Origin: Xylona heveae TC161
Lineage: Eukaryota > Ascomycota > Xylonomycetes > Xylonales > Xylonaceae
Assembly: GCF_001619985.1 (NCBI RefSeq)
Contig: NW_017264199.1
Location: 682,001-746,000, forward strand
DNA length: 64,000 nt
Direction: 5' to 3'
Shown here: in pieces, positions 24,812-36,710 of the stretch
Position numbering within the stretch: position 1 is the first letter of the stretch
Layout of the letters: each line of letters opens with the position of its first letter
Program-made: the position numbers and the translations under genes
The notes under the pieces: generated by a model
Databases searched by the model: none
Seen by the model: only the letters and a program-made list of their open reading frames with translations
Told to the model about the DNA's origin: nothing

Positions 24812-26173
24812 TTTGTTGCGATGAATGGGAAGAAGCGGTTTGCTTGGTTTCTTCGCCGGGCTTTATTCCAAAGTCATCTTGTTTTTTTTTTGCTTTCTTG
24901 ATTTTTCTATTATACCTTTCTGGAATATATTAGAGTCCCAATGTGTGGGGCATTTGGCATGGGAGTCATTTCAAGCGTACAGAGAATTATAAGACCTCAT
25001 TCTACCATGATTCAAGACTTTTCATTTACCTTTCTGCGTCAAAGCTTTGACCCAGGACTGTCTCGAGTCCTCGGGCAGGCGTTCAACGGATTCACGTCTC
25101 TTGAGAAAGAAGGTTTATTCGACCTAAGGTGGAAAAGTCATGGCGCAGTTTCATAGGATCGAGTAGATGGGAAAGTGAAGGCAAAAAAGATTATCATTAC
25201 ATCATATCTAGGATCAACGCGCGACGATTGTGCTCGTAATTTAAAAAGGCAAGTCTTCCCAGTATGGTATGTCCCTGCATGTGTACGAAGTTCAGATACT
25301 TTTTGACTCCACCGCAAGACAATCAATGATCACACGACTCGTATATTTTCCAAGCGTCCATGTAACCCGTCCATGTGACCCCCGCCTTACGCTATAGTCA
25401 ACAGGCTTTGAGATCTTAGACCATGAAGTAGTCATAATAAGCGCACATGACGTCTACCTAATTTTTAAGTCAAAGAGGTATTATAATACATGCTCTGCCT
25501 TGTGCCAAAGATGAATAAGCCCCAGAAAGGAGGGTGGAGGTTGATGGTTTTCAGATGGACTATACTGTAAATTATCGACTGTCTCTTATAAATCGATATC
25601 TGCAAGATTTATATCACAAACGAAGAAATAAATCTCCAATGTGAAAAAAATAAAAATAAAGCAATAAATAGACCCAGGAAGCAAAATTGACTACCTTGGA
25701 TGAGCACTAGGAAGTTCTGCAGATTTCAGTAGACCGCAGATAACATAATGAATTTATTGATATTTGCTGCCCTGTTGAAGTTTACAGTTTTGGACTTTGA
25801 TGGCAGACATCTGAAGGGCGCGGGAAGATGCCGTTGCTTTCAGTCTGCCTTAGCCTCTTTAAGAGTAGTGTGGCTAATTACGGGCTGCAGAATGCCTATT
25901 CCGGCTTTAGCGCGGGGTACAGCAAATGAGCAGTCAAATTAGACACGTTGATTGTTTAGACTTAACCAATTGGGGTTGATGATTGGCGTTGCCGGGTAAG
26001 TACTCCTAGACGCCAGAACTAATCCGTCATATCGCCCAAGCTTCCTGCTCAATGTGGGAAACCCAGGCACACTTCGAGTTCTACAGTCATTGAACTGCTT
26101 GCAGTCCATTCAACACGTCAAGTCCAAAGGACCTATGCGCTCGGTCCTCGGGGCATTGTGATGCCTGCGAGCA
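24812..26173. other. Intergenic between permease and kinase
   Basis: The first 150 bp after the permease stop are T-rich and are likely its 3' UTR. 25430-25690 is very AT-rich. No gene, RNA or repeat is recognised; the last few hundred bases are presumably the kinase promoter and leader. Confidence 0.5.
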
Positions 26174-28336
26174 ATGGATCGTTTTGAGAACATTCCTCCT
26201 ACACCCGCTGCGCTCAAAAGCGCTGAAGCGGCCGGTCAGCAAGATGCGCTGCACACAAATGCCCGTGAATCAGAGGCATCGGCGACATCACACCAACCCT
26301 CGGCGATAGAGACAGTGAAGCCTTCACAAGGATATGGAGAGCCTGCGGAGAAAATCTCTCCGCTCGATACCTCCGCGCACTTATATAGCAGGGGTTCCGT
26401 TACGTCTTATCGTTCTGATAGCCCTCCGACCGCCGGCCTTCGAGTTCAGACCGATTTCCATGCGCCGATTGCAGGTTCAACAAAGAATACGGCAATTTCT
26501 GATAATTTGAGGATTGAAAACAAAGGCTATTTGAGCCCGACAAAGTTTCCTTCGCGCACGCCGAGCCTTCTAGCTCTCGCTGCACAGGGAGGATTCGTCG
26601 AACCGGTTTCTCCAGCTTCAGTAGTCTCTTCTCCATTGTTGAATGCAATGACCGAAATGACACCTCTTCCTTCGCCGATAGTCGGAGAATCTCCCGGGCC
26701 ATGGAAGAGAATGATATCAAGGACTGGAACCGGGAGCTCTGTTTCCTCTATACCTCAGGAAAATGCACCGCCCGGCCCCTTGTCGTCTCCACCCAAGACG
26801 CAACAGAAGAGGAAGCATTATTCCGGGTTAAAGCCAGCAGTAGCAGAGGCTAGAAGTGCCACTGTTGCGGCGGGGATGCCCGATTCTGCTACACATGGAA
26901 AAAACCGAAGCATCAGCGAATACGTCCCGGATATTACTCTAGCTCCTCGCCCTCGAAACATCACAATGGCGGCTCCAGGCGCTGGTCCTTCTGCACCTGA
27001 AATTGCATCTCCTACAGAAAAGCCATTACAACGTGAAGAACATCTTGCAACGCAGCGTGGACTGGGAGTCGCTCAAGCACCTCCAACCCCCCCCGCCAGT
27101 AGTCAGAGCGGGGCCGGTAGCAGCGATGGAGAAGTCACATCTTCAGAAACCCGATCAGGAACAGAAAGCCTATCATTGGAAGAGCCTGTTGATGCAGAAC
27201 GTTTCGAGGCGGTAACCGTACGTGGCGGTCATAAGAGGAAGTGGCGAGCTCTGAAGTCTTTAGGGCAAGGAACTTTTAGCAAAGTCATACTTGCCATACG
27301 TATGGACCAGGCCCGATCAACCCAAAACCTTTCCCGTGAAGACGACAAAGCCTCGGAAATATCAATTATAGGCTCACGAAAACTGGTGGCTGTTAAAATT
27401 ATAGGTCACGGCCCTGCTGGTGGAGCTGACGAGGCGAGGATCGAGACGTCACTCCAGCGCGAGCTGGAGATACTGAAATCAATTCATCATCCCTCGTTGA
27501 TTCACCTTCTGGCATACAGAGTAACTGCAGAAAGGGCTATATTAGTTCTAAATTACTGTCCCGGAGGTGATCTATTTGATCTTGCAGCTCAAAAAATAGA
27601 GTTGCTTGTCCCGCCTCTTATCCGCCGGATCTTTGCCGAGCTAGTTGCAGCTGTACGATATCTGCACTCTCAATGGATTGTTCACCGGGATATCAAACTT
27701 GAAAGTGCGTTGTTGCCCCTTCATACCCCCTGAACCTGAGGCTCTCAAACATTGGTGCAATCTTGCTAACTAAAAATAGACGTGCTCTTGAACATTGATC
27801 TTGCTTTGTTGCAACCGAGCAAGGACTGGCAAACATTTCCTGCGCCCGTCGTCACTTTGACTGACCTGGGTTTATCAAGGCGCATACCCATGCCCCCTGA
27901 ATCGCCTTTACTGCAGACGCGTTGCGGAAGCGAAGATTACGCCTCACCTGAGCTGATGATGGGACAACCATATGATGGCCGTGCATCTGATGCGTGGGCG
28001 CTTGGTGTGCTCCTTTACACTCTTATGGAGGGTCGTCTGCCATTTGATGCTCGACCGGGGCAGCACTCTCGAAGTCGCACGGCCCACCGTGTCGCCCGTG
28101 TTGAGTGGCAGTGGTATCGATATGCGGACCACGACGGAGAGTGGGATAGCACCAAAGGCTCTGATCTTAGTGGAGCACGTCTTGCTGTTGAGGGCTTGTT
28201 AAGACGAGCAAGGACGCGGCTGAGTCTTGATACTATAGCAGAAATGGAATGGGTCCGAGCCGGTGTACAAGTCAAAGACGGGTTGCAGGTACGAGATGAC
28301 GATGTTGACGACCATAATGAAACTTCTACGCGGTAA
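26174..28336 (+). CDS. Serine/threonine protein kinase with long disordered N-terminus and DLG metal motif
   Basis: Two exons, 26174-27704 and 27780-28336, join in phase inside the catalytic loop (HRDIKLE to NVLLN), giving 695 residues. Residues 1-350 are low-complexity, rich in Ser, Pro, Ala and Thr. The kinase domain runs from about 355: glycine loop LGQGTFSKV, lysine in VAVKII near 407, a Glu in the C-helix, catalytic HRDIKLEN near 504, then TLTDLGLSRR where DFG is expected, and a DYASPEL segment replacing APE. Catalytic Asp, Lys and Asn are all present, so it is probably active. The tail after GRLPFD is short and basic. Domain style resembles fungal CAMK-like or PRR/HAL-type kinases, but I cannot name the orthologue. 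Confidence 0.88.
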
Positions 28337-29047
28337 CAGGTGCTCTGGCCATTTTGACTCAAATGCACGTCTGCTTGCACGGTACAGGGGAAAAGGCGTT
28401 CTATTGCTATCTTGTCGAGATTGATACCATGATCTCGACGCTTTGGGAATTTACCATACGGGATCGAAGAGGTCGAGAGACGACCGGATACATCTAATGT
28501 CATATATACACATCTTCGCTTGTTAGTCTTTTCATCGTTATTATGGAAATATAATTAGAACTCAATCAGAAATTTTTTTACATTTCTTTTCGGGTCAGTA
28601 TACTTATAGCAGATTCATAACTATTATACTAGACCGCAGCAACATCTTACATGAATTTATGCATGCATTAAACTAGGAGTGATTCACGATGGAAGTTATT
28701 CCGTCGAGACTGACTAATCTGGATCTATCCGACGTCGGCGACCGGAAAGGCCGAAGCAACAATCCGTTGGCCAATCACCGCTTCGCCGACCGAACGCGGC
28801 TACGCTGATTCGTCGAAAACACACAATAATCCCCAAAATCCAAAAATCAATGCTGAGTGAATCATACTTGGTGCCAAGAGCAGATCATTTCCTGGATTAC
28901 CCACCTATAATTCGAAGCCGGTGTACACCCAGAGCTCTGTCTGATATTCGACAAAGGCTTTTGAGGTGACATTGACCTCCGAGACATCTCCGCTCTCGTT
29001 TTTACTACAGTGGTCGCTCTATCTAAAGAGTCACCATCGGACCGGAG
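28337..29047. promoter_or_regulatory. Upstream region of the dihydroxy-acid dehydratase gene
   Basis: Intergenic between kinase stop and ILV3 start. It contains one exact TGACTCA at 28355-28361, the consensus bound by Gcn4/CpcA, the general amino acid control activator known to drive branched-chain synthesis genes. It lies about 690 bp upstream of the ATG and immediately after the kinase stop, so its relevance is inferred. A further near match (TGAGTGA) lies near 28855. Confidence 0.35.
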
Positions 29048-31131
29048 ATGCTTCTCCCACAATTGAGAGCTCGTGCAGCCCCAGCGGCGCGGAGCTTTTC
29101 CAAGGCCGCAGCACCTGCGTGAGTCTTCAGAGAGTAATCCGTGCAAAATATGAGCAATGGTAGGCTAACAGGCATGGACAACAGGCGTCTGCTCTCATCC
29201 TCCGCCATTCGCCGTTCCAACGATGAGCCGAAGCTCAACAAAGTCAGCGCTCATGTCACACAGCCAAAGTCACAGGGCGCATCCCAGGCTATGCTTTACG
29301 CCGTGGGCTTGCAGCCCGAGGATATGAACAAAGCTCAGGTGGGCATATCGTCTGTGTGGTACTCGGGCAACCCTTGCAACATGCATCTCATGGACCTCAA
29401 CAACAAAGTCAAGGAAGGTGTCGAGCGTGCCGGTCTCGTTGGTCTCCAATTCAACACCATTGGCGTTAGCGATGCCATCTCGATGGGAACCAAGGGCATG
29501 CGCTACTCCCTGCAGAGCCGTGACCTTATTGCCGACTCAATTGAGACCGTTATGGGCGGACAGTGGTACGACGCCAACATTTCAATCCCCGGTTGTGATA
29601 AGAATATGCCTGGTGTGGTCATGGCCATGGGCCGTGTCAATCGACCCAGTATCATGGTCTACGGTGGCTCTATCAAGCCCGGTTGTGCCTCGACAATGGG
29701 TAATGCAGAGATTGATATTGTCTCGGCATTCCAGGCCTATGGTCAGTTCATTACTGGCGAGATCAACGAGGAGGAGCGTTTCGATATTATTCGTCATGCC
29801 TGCCCTGGAAGCGGTGCTTGCGGTGGCATGTACACTGCCAACACTCTGGCTTCCGCCATTGAGACTATGGGATTGACTCTTCCTGGCTCCTCTTCCAACA
29901 CCGCCGAGTCCAAGGGCAAGATGCTTGAGTGCCTGGCAGCTGGTGGCGCCATCAAGAACCTCCTTGCCCAGGACATCCGTCCCCGCGACATTCTCACCCG
30001 GCAAGCATTCGAGAACGCCATGGTCGTTGTCAACATCACCGGTGGTTCGACTAATGCAGTCCTGCACCTGATTGCTATCGCCGACTCTGTCGGCATTAAG
30101 CTGACGATTGACGATTTCCAAGCTGTCAGTGACCGCACGCCGTTCCTTGCTGACCTCAAGCCCTCGGGTAAACACGTCATGGCGGATCTCCACCCTATCG
30201 GTGGCACTCCCGCTCTGCTCAAGTTCCTCCTCAAGGAGGGTCTCATTGACGGCAGCGGCATTACCGTTACTGGCAAGACCCTTAAGGAGAACGTTGAAAA
30301 CGCTCGTGATTTCCCCTCAGACCAGACCGTCATTCGCCCTTTCAGCAATCCCATCAAAAAGACCGGTCACATCCAGATTCTTCGTGGCAGTCTCGCCCCT
30401 GGTGGTTCCGTTGGCAAGATTACTGGCAAGGAGGGTACCCGCTTCGTTGGCAAGGCTAAAGTCTATGACGCCGAGGACGACTTCATCGCCGCCCTCGAGC
30501 GTGGCGAGATCAAGAAGGGCGAGAAGACTGTTGTTGTCATCCGTTACGAGGGCCCCAAGGGTGGCCCTGGAATGCCTGGTATGTTTTTTTTGTTGTCTCG
30601 GGCTCTTGACCTTTTGCGAATCTCAGGTTATGAAAGTATTTTGCTTCACCGCTACAGGACTGACTTTTTTATCTTTCAACCACAGAGATGCTGAAGCCCT
30701 CTTCCGCCATAATGGGTGCCGGTCTTGGTAATGACGTCGCTCTGATTACTGACGGCCGTTTCAGCGGTGGCTCTCACGGTTTCTTGATTGGTCACATTGT
30801 GCCTGAGGCACAGGAGGGCGGCCCTATTGCTCTCGTTCGTGATGGTGATGAGATTGTCATTGACGCTGAGACCCGCCGTCTTGATGTTTCCGTTTCCGAG
30901 AAGGATTTCGAGGCTCGTCGCGCCGACTGGACTGCTCCCCCGCTCAAGTACAGCAAGGGCACTTTGTACAAATATGCTCGGTATGTTATCTTCTATCCTT
31001 CAATTTCCCACCCAGTCGCAAATAAACCATTGTATGCCTTCTCCAAGTGAAAAAACTAACACCTTTCTCTTTCTCAATACAGCGCCGTTCAGGACGCCAG
31101 CCACGGATGTATTACCGACGGCCCGAACTAA
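29048..31131 (+). CDS. ILV3: Dihydroxy-acid dehydratase, mitochondrial
   Basis: Dehydrates dihydroxyisovalerate and dihydroxymethylvalerate to the keto acids that precede valine, isoleucine and leucine; a [2Fe-2S] mitochondrial matrix enzyme. Four exons fit in phase: 29048-29118, 29185-30578, 30686-30980 and 31083-31131, giving 602 residues. Exon 1 and the start of exon 2 encode a targeting peptide of about 36 residues rich in Arg, Ala and Ser with no acids until SNDE. The cluster cysteines are visible near 88 (GNPCNMH), 161 (PGCDKNMPG) and 236 ([11 protein letters not shown]). [10 protein letters not shown] and [14 protein letters not shown] are diagnostic. The C-terminus HGCITDGPN is also the usual one. 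A longer open frame from 29141 starts inside the first intron and lacks the leader, so it is not the real start. Confidence 0.96.
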
Positions 31132-32540
31132 GCTCTCCAGTACATCTTACGCATAAACCTTCACCACATGGCCTTCATGTTTCCGTCACGAAGAATACAT
31201 CCTCTTTCTCCCAGCCGCTCTCAGTGCATCGGCCTAAAACGTGCACTAGCGCCATTTCAAATCTGAACCCATATCGCCCAAAGATAGCCACTCCCTGTGT
31301 GTGCGTGCGTCTGGGCCGCGCACTAATTAGTGTTCCATGTTAGACGTCCTTGACTTGTTGGTCTCGCACGTACTTCTTGCGGTCGTCACAGCCTACGTTT
31401 TCCTCGTGTCAATTATTTTTTTGTTTCCCTTTTTTGGAGTCACTCGTGTGTACTTGTATATAAAATCTGCCTCTTGCCTTTCCCACCCTATCCTTTTAAC
31501 CGCTATCCCTTCTTCCCCCCTTCTCTCTTTTACGTCCACCAGTTCGGGAAGGGCTTTTCTTTGTAATCATCCGGAGGACAATTTCTATCAAAGGCATCTA
31601 CTTGTATCATGTTAGCCTCTAGTCAGAATTTTATCAATCAAAAGTAATTTTTTTCCCTGGCCTAATTGATGACATTGCTTGCGCCCAAAGCCTCCAGTGC
31701 CACTGCTTCCTTTATCTTAACGTGCTCGATGTTCTAGATGCCCGCCGGTATAGTCCCTTGGAGGGTTTACGAGAAAAAAGGGGGAAGGAGAAAATATCAA
31801 TAGATTGGCGTCCAAAAGCCCCAGACAACGGACCTCTGTACGAAGTATTGTGCTATCTCTGTTCATCATATGTATGCCCAGTATATAACCCAATTATGTA
31901 AAGAGTCTAGTACATGCGACCATAGACTGAGGAGAACTGGGCATCCCGTCCGCTCTGCCATACATAAGCCTCAGATCGGCAGACTAGTAGTTGGGTCGGT
32001 GACGACCAGCGAATCCCTGCTGTTGCATGTTTTTTTTTTTCCTCTTCCCTTATTTTTTTTTAGCTCTACCTCCATTCGTTCTCTCTTTCTTTTAACGAAG
32101 TACCCTTTGTTCTTGGTCCGACTAAATGCATAAGATTTGTGACGGGGCAATTTATCCCGGGACGAGGTGAATATGCTGCATGCCAATTGAAGAACTACAT
32201 GTCTACGCGTTGTGAGGTTCAAGGGAGCACACGTTGCGGAGAAACATATATTGCGACGATCGAATTGGGATAGTAATGTGGAATGAAGAAATAGAATTAA
32301 AAGGAGAAATAGATTGACTTCTGTATTTCAAATAACGAATTACAGTTAATTCTAAACTGTTCACACCGCCGCGATCCTGTGGTTCAACCCAAGATGAAAA
32401 GGCGACCTGAAAATTTGAAAAGGACCGACTTGATAACTTTGGCAAAAAGAAGTTACTTTGAGGGAATTGCGCATTTCAAAACGCCGTTTGTAAAAGAAAG
32501 AGAGAGACGGAGAGAGCAGGGATCTTATCGTAATGGGGCA
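31132..32540. other. Intergenic, convergent 3' ends of ILV3 and kinesin-14
   Basis: Two genes end toward each other. T-rich tracts at 31410-31520 and 32030-32095 fit 3' UTR or terminator sequence of the rightward gene. No gene or repeat is recognised. Confidence 0.5.
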
Positions 32541-35500
32541 TTAATCTTTGACTTTGGCTTGCCGTTTTGCCGTGCCGATGTGGGTATTGTGCACCTGTCA
32601 AAGGGAATTAGCCAGAGATTAAAAAAAAAAAAATGCGGGAAAGCAAAAGGGAATACTGAAAGGTTGTGCATTGTGGAGTGCAAAGCCACAAAGAAAGGAA
32701 GGAGGGAAGGGCAACTGGCAACGCACCTTTGTGGCAAATTTCAAGCTCGTCAAGGTCTCGCTCAAGTGTGCTTGAAGCGGGCTGATCATGACAAACATCA
32801 ATGTCTTTGAGTTCCCTCCAAGTGAGAATTGGAGAAGGTAGGTCAACTAAAATGGGGTCAATCAGCATTCGGTTGTCCTTTTTCGTTCTTCCTAAGAGAG
32901 CACAATTGGCATACCTTGCTGTTTCGATACGGAACATGGCCGCCCTCTTTGCCCTGTCCCAATGCACCAATGACATCTCCCAGACAGCTCAAGCTTCGGT
33001 TGATATTCTGGGTTTCTCGAAGGCGCTCGCCCGTGGCGCCAGAATGACTGAGACGCTCACTGCCGGCAAGGTCGACAAGATTGAGCGTGCCCTCCGACTT
33101 CTCCCCTGTAACCGAGTTTTCTCCAATGAGCTTCAGAATGAAGACGGAGTGCGATCGCGAGGAGCGGTTGTTGGCTTTGGTGGCGGCAACGGATCGGTTG
33201 GCTGTCGCGCGTTGCAGTATGGACTCCACCTTGTTCGGGGAGTCCATGGTGACGGTATTGACATCAGTGATGATAGTCTTGCACCTCTGGAGATCATGTC
33301 TGATCTCGTGCTTCTTCTTGTCAAATTCCTCTGGTTTTCCGAGAAGGTCGTTGATGGTCTCGTTGTAAACCTCCACAAAAGAACCTTCCATTGTGTACCT
33401 CCATCCCTTCTCTTCCAGCGACTTGGCCGTGTCGTAAATCTGATGGACAGCACGAGGAATCATACCGTCATCAGAGGACATGGTATGGGTCTTTCCTGAT
33501 CCCGTCTGGCCATAACAGAAAATGCAAACATTATATCCGTCAAGGGCGCTCTGCACCAGTTGACTGATTTCCTCAAACACGTCGGCGTTTTGGCAGCCAG
33601 GCGCAAAAACGCGATCAAATGCAAATGCATTCTTCTTTACGGTGACGTTTCCCAGGCTGTTCTTCTCTTCAGGACCATTTACTTCCAGTTCGCGCGATTC
33701 TCCATCGCCGTCAGGGAAGTTTAATCGTGCAACGGTGTTTTCAGGCTCAGATGAGATTGGCGGTCGCACTCTGCAAAAGACACGAATATTTCCCTTCAGC
33801 TCCTGCACCTGGTTATGCAGCTTTCGTCTTAGAGTCTCCTCCTTGCGCAGCTTTTCTTTGGCTTCTGTGGCTGCCGCGAGCGCATCTTGGAGCCTCTGCT
33901 CAAGATCAGCATAGCATTGTGACTGGGCCTTGCTGTCGGATTCGAGAAATTCAATTTTCGCACGTAAAGACCGCATTGATGATTCAAGCCCGAGAGAGCT
34001 GGCAGATGTTTCTGCGAGATTATTTCGGAGTTTCTCCGTCAATAACTTTTCCCTCTCCAAATCGCGGGTAGTTTGCTTGAGTTCCGTCTCTAGCCCTTGA
34101 AGTTCATTATCCTTTGCTTCCAATTGTTCCTCGGTTTGGCGTTTGTCCTGCCCGCCCTTAAAAATGGCCTCTTCGAGCTCACGCAAATGCTTTCGACGTT
34201 CATCTTCAAAGTTGCTTTGTAGTCGTCGTTCCAACTGGACGATTTCCTCTTGGTGGGCTCTGATTAGTCTTTCTGTTTCGAATTGGGCGTGTCGTCGCGC
34301 GTCCTCCATGTCGTTTCGGTGTTGACGTTGCAAATCGTCTAATTTTGCTCCATTGCTCCTACGCTCTTCGTCGAGAGTATTTGTGGTGGATGATAGCTTG
34401 ATTTTTGTAGTCTCTAAATCAGTCTGTAATGACATATTATGGGTCGATAGCTGGGTTTTGATAGCTTCCAATTCGGTGACTGTAGAATTCTGTCAACGCC
34501 CCTTCTTCAACATATTCATAAGACTACTTATATGTACCTCTAGTCTTATAGATTGACACGGTCTCTTCCAAGACGTTCCTTTCCTTGGACGATCCTGTCA
34601 TCTGGTCTTTGAGCTGATGGTACAATTGTTCCATGTCTTCGAGGCGGCCATTGGTGTCCCAAGCTGCTTTGAGGTTAGAATCTCGAGTCAAAAAGGGTAC
34701 GAACTTCTTTGGTGAAGTGCGGCGTTTGCTTGTCTTTGAAGGGGAAAAGGTCAGAGGGGAACAGGGGCGGGATTGAAGCGCTTGGGAAACTTTCAATGGT
34801 GTACTCGGCAGAAGAGGAGTATTTGACAAGGTCAATTTGTGGTCTAGGGCCAGTGATCCCATGTTGCTGCACAATATATGACTCCTCAACGACCTTTCCA
34901 TATCCATGGCTGGTGCTTCCGCGCTATTTGAGCTCAACCCAGTCGATTTGGAATGAACGTGGATCTCACCGCTCTGCATGTACTGAGGGGCTTGTGATGG
35001 AGGGGGAAATTGACTGGCTGGAATAAACATGGGGAGCATACCCTTCCGCTTCCCTGAGACCGCTGCTTCGTCCTCCGAGGAGCGACTTTCTAATGACGTA
35101 GCTGGACGTGCGGTCGGTACTGAGGTTGATGGCACGCCCCGCGCGTGTCTCATTGATGTCTGAGGCCGTGAGCTACCCGCCACAGATGCGGGCCGACTGC
35201 CTGGGCCCATGCTTTTAGAAAATGAGCTTGCAGATGCTCCGCGAGATGCAGCGGCTGGCACACGGGACGAGGTCATGGACATATTGCGGGCGCCAGCCAG
35301 CGTGGCTGCTCGAACTGCAGATCCAACAGGGCGTGAACTTGGAGGAGCCGGGAGGCCCGACTTTGTTTCGCCGGCCCTTTGGGCCAATGTTTTGCGCTTG
35401 GGAGTCGGCTCAGGTACTGTCTATTGTCAATAGGCAGGCAAAAGGTGCGGCAGGAGAAGAGTGGTACAGACAAGCTGAGGCCGGGCGATGTTTGAGAGAC

Positions 35501-35727
35501 ATTGTTCCCGGTGGAGGTATTGCTGTCCGAGCATTGTTGGAGATCTCGAAGAGACCCTTGTCTGTGGAGGGAATCTTGCTCGGAGGCCGGAGGTGTGAGG
35601 TGTAAGTACTCTATGATTTCGCATTGTCAGTCCTTGTGTGTCTAATCCAAAGAAGCATAATATTCCTTTTTCAAACATAGAATTCCTCTTCAAATAAAGG
35701 ACATACCGAATTCTCGTTTGACTCCAT
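32541..35727 (-). CDS. klpA: Kinesin-14, C-terminal minus-end motor (Kar3/KlpA type)
   Basis: Minus-end-directed spindle motor that slides and crosslinks microtubules. Six exons fit in phase: 35727-35707, 35610-35472, 35416-34538, 34479-32915, 32846-32727 and 32594-32541, giving 925 residues. The 21-bp first exon encodes MESNENS. Residues 1-270 are a Ser/Pro/Ala-rich basic tail (microtubule-binding in the family), 280-575 a coiled coil, and the motor starts at [11 protein letters not shown] near 577. Visible motor motifs: P-loop GQTGSGKT near 670, [15 protein letters not shown] and YRNSKLTYLLQ. Motor at the C-terminus with the GN-type neck directly before it marks kinesin-14. The donor of intron 2 is GTCTGT, weaker than usual. 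The N-terminal exons are less certain than the rest; MSLKHRPAS in exon 2 is an alternative start. Confidence 0.93.
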
Positions 35728-36710
35728 TGCGCGTTTGATGGCGATGCAGAGGCTTCCTGCTCCGAGCAAGCTCCAGGCGAGCCGATACCTTCGAGAAAGT
35801 CCAAAGCGAGCCTCCAATATGGACTATCTCCAAAGACGAATATGAGAAATCAGGTCTCTGAAAAAAATTTGGTGAAGATCGCGGTGTTTTGCAGGTGTCG
35901 GGAGGGGTTTTGCGTGACAACTTCCGTCGCGTAGTTGTGATATATCAGGTCAAAGCTGTCGCCATTATGTGGTTGCTATCCCATGTCATAGACCCCTGTC
36001 CAAAATAAACAAACTCTCTATCCTGGAAGGTGCGACCAGGCTAGCTGAGTCAAATATTACTCAGCTGTACCTTCCTCATTCGGAGAGAAGGAAACCTATA
36101 TGCGCCAAAGGCGATTGTCGTGCGCCGTAGCCAACACATTCAGAGAGTATAAAGATCCGTAAGAGATAGAGAGCTTGATTTCATAGTCACTGGATATTTT
36201 GCCTTCTTAAATTCAGTAATGAAGCATTGATGATGTTCCAGTTAACTATAGTATGCTTGGATAGAGAATTCAAGCGACTTAGAAACCTCTCCGTAGCTCG
36301 TTTGCAAATGGTAAAGCTCATGGAATAGGTGATGATGAATGGCCCGGGCTCGCAGGGCCATGAATCTCTCTGTAGCTCTCTTTAAACTGCATTTGATATT
36401 ACATCCTATACTTCTGCGGAGCTCCACACTATTTCCTGGGAACATGCGTTTCGATTATACGTTGTAATGCTGTGTTGCCTGGTTGTGCCCAGGCTTGCTC
36501 TATTCCTAGTGCAGCTCAATCCTGGGGATATCCAAAGGCTCGCGTGTTTGTGACACTGAAACTGGCCAATCAGTGGATCAGGGCGCACCAGCACGAACCC
36601 ACGAAATTCGACGCTCGCAAGCTCTCATCTTCAATCAATCAATCCAGGCACTCTGTATCACATACTATCCGTGGCAAATAACCTTGCCACTTATTGAAGT
36701 GACCATCAGT
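35728..36710. promoter_or_regulatory. Divergent promoter region, kinesin-14 and Rtt103-like gene
   Basis: About 980 bp shared by two divergent genes. It holds an 8-bp perfect inverted repeat, agctgagt/actcagct, at 36043-36066 with an 8-base AT-rich spacer; one arm and spacer create TGAGTCA at 36046-36052, the AP-1/Gcn4-type core. No gene is supported. Confidence 0.45.

Noticed and set aside
29141-29184. ILV3 start inside the first intron
   Set aside because: It would lose the mitochondrial presequence; the ATG at 29048 with a phased intron restores it.
29582-30357. Open frames of 203 and 187 codons antisense to ILV3
   Set aside because: Mirror frames of a conserved GC-rich exon; no domain and no splice or start context.
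32330-32400. GGTTCAACCC near 32380 as a tRNA B box
   Set aside because: No cloverleaf can be drawn around it.
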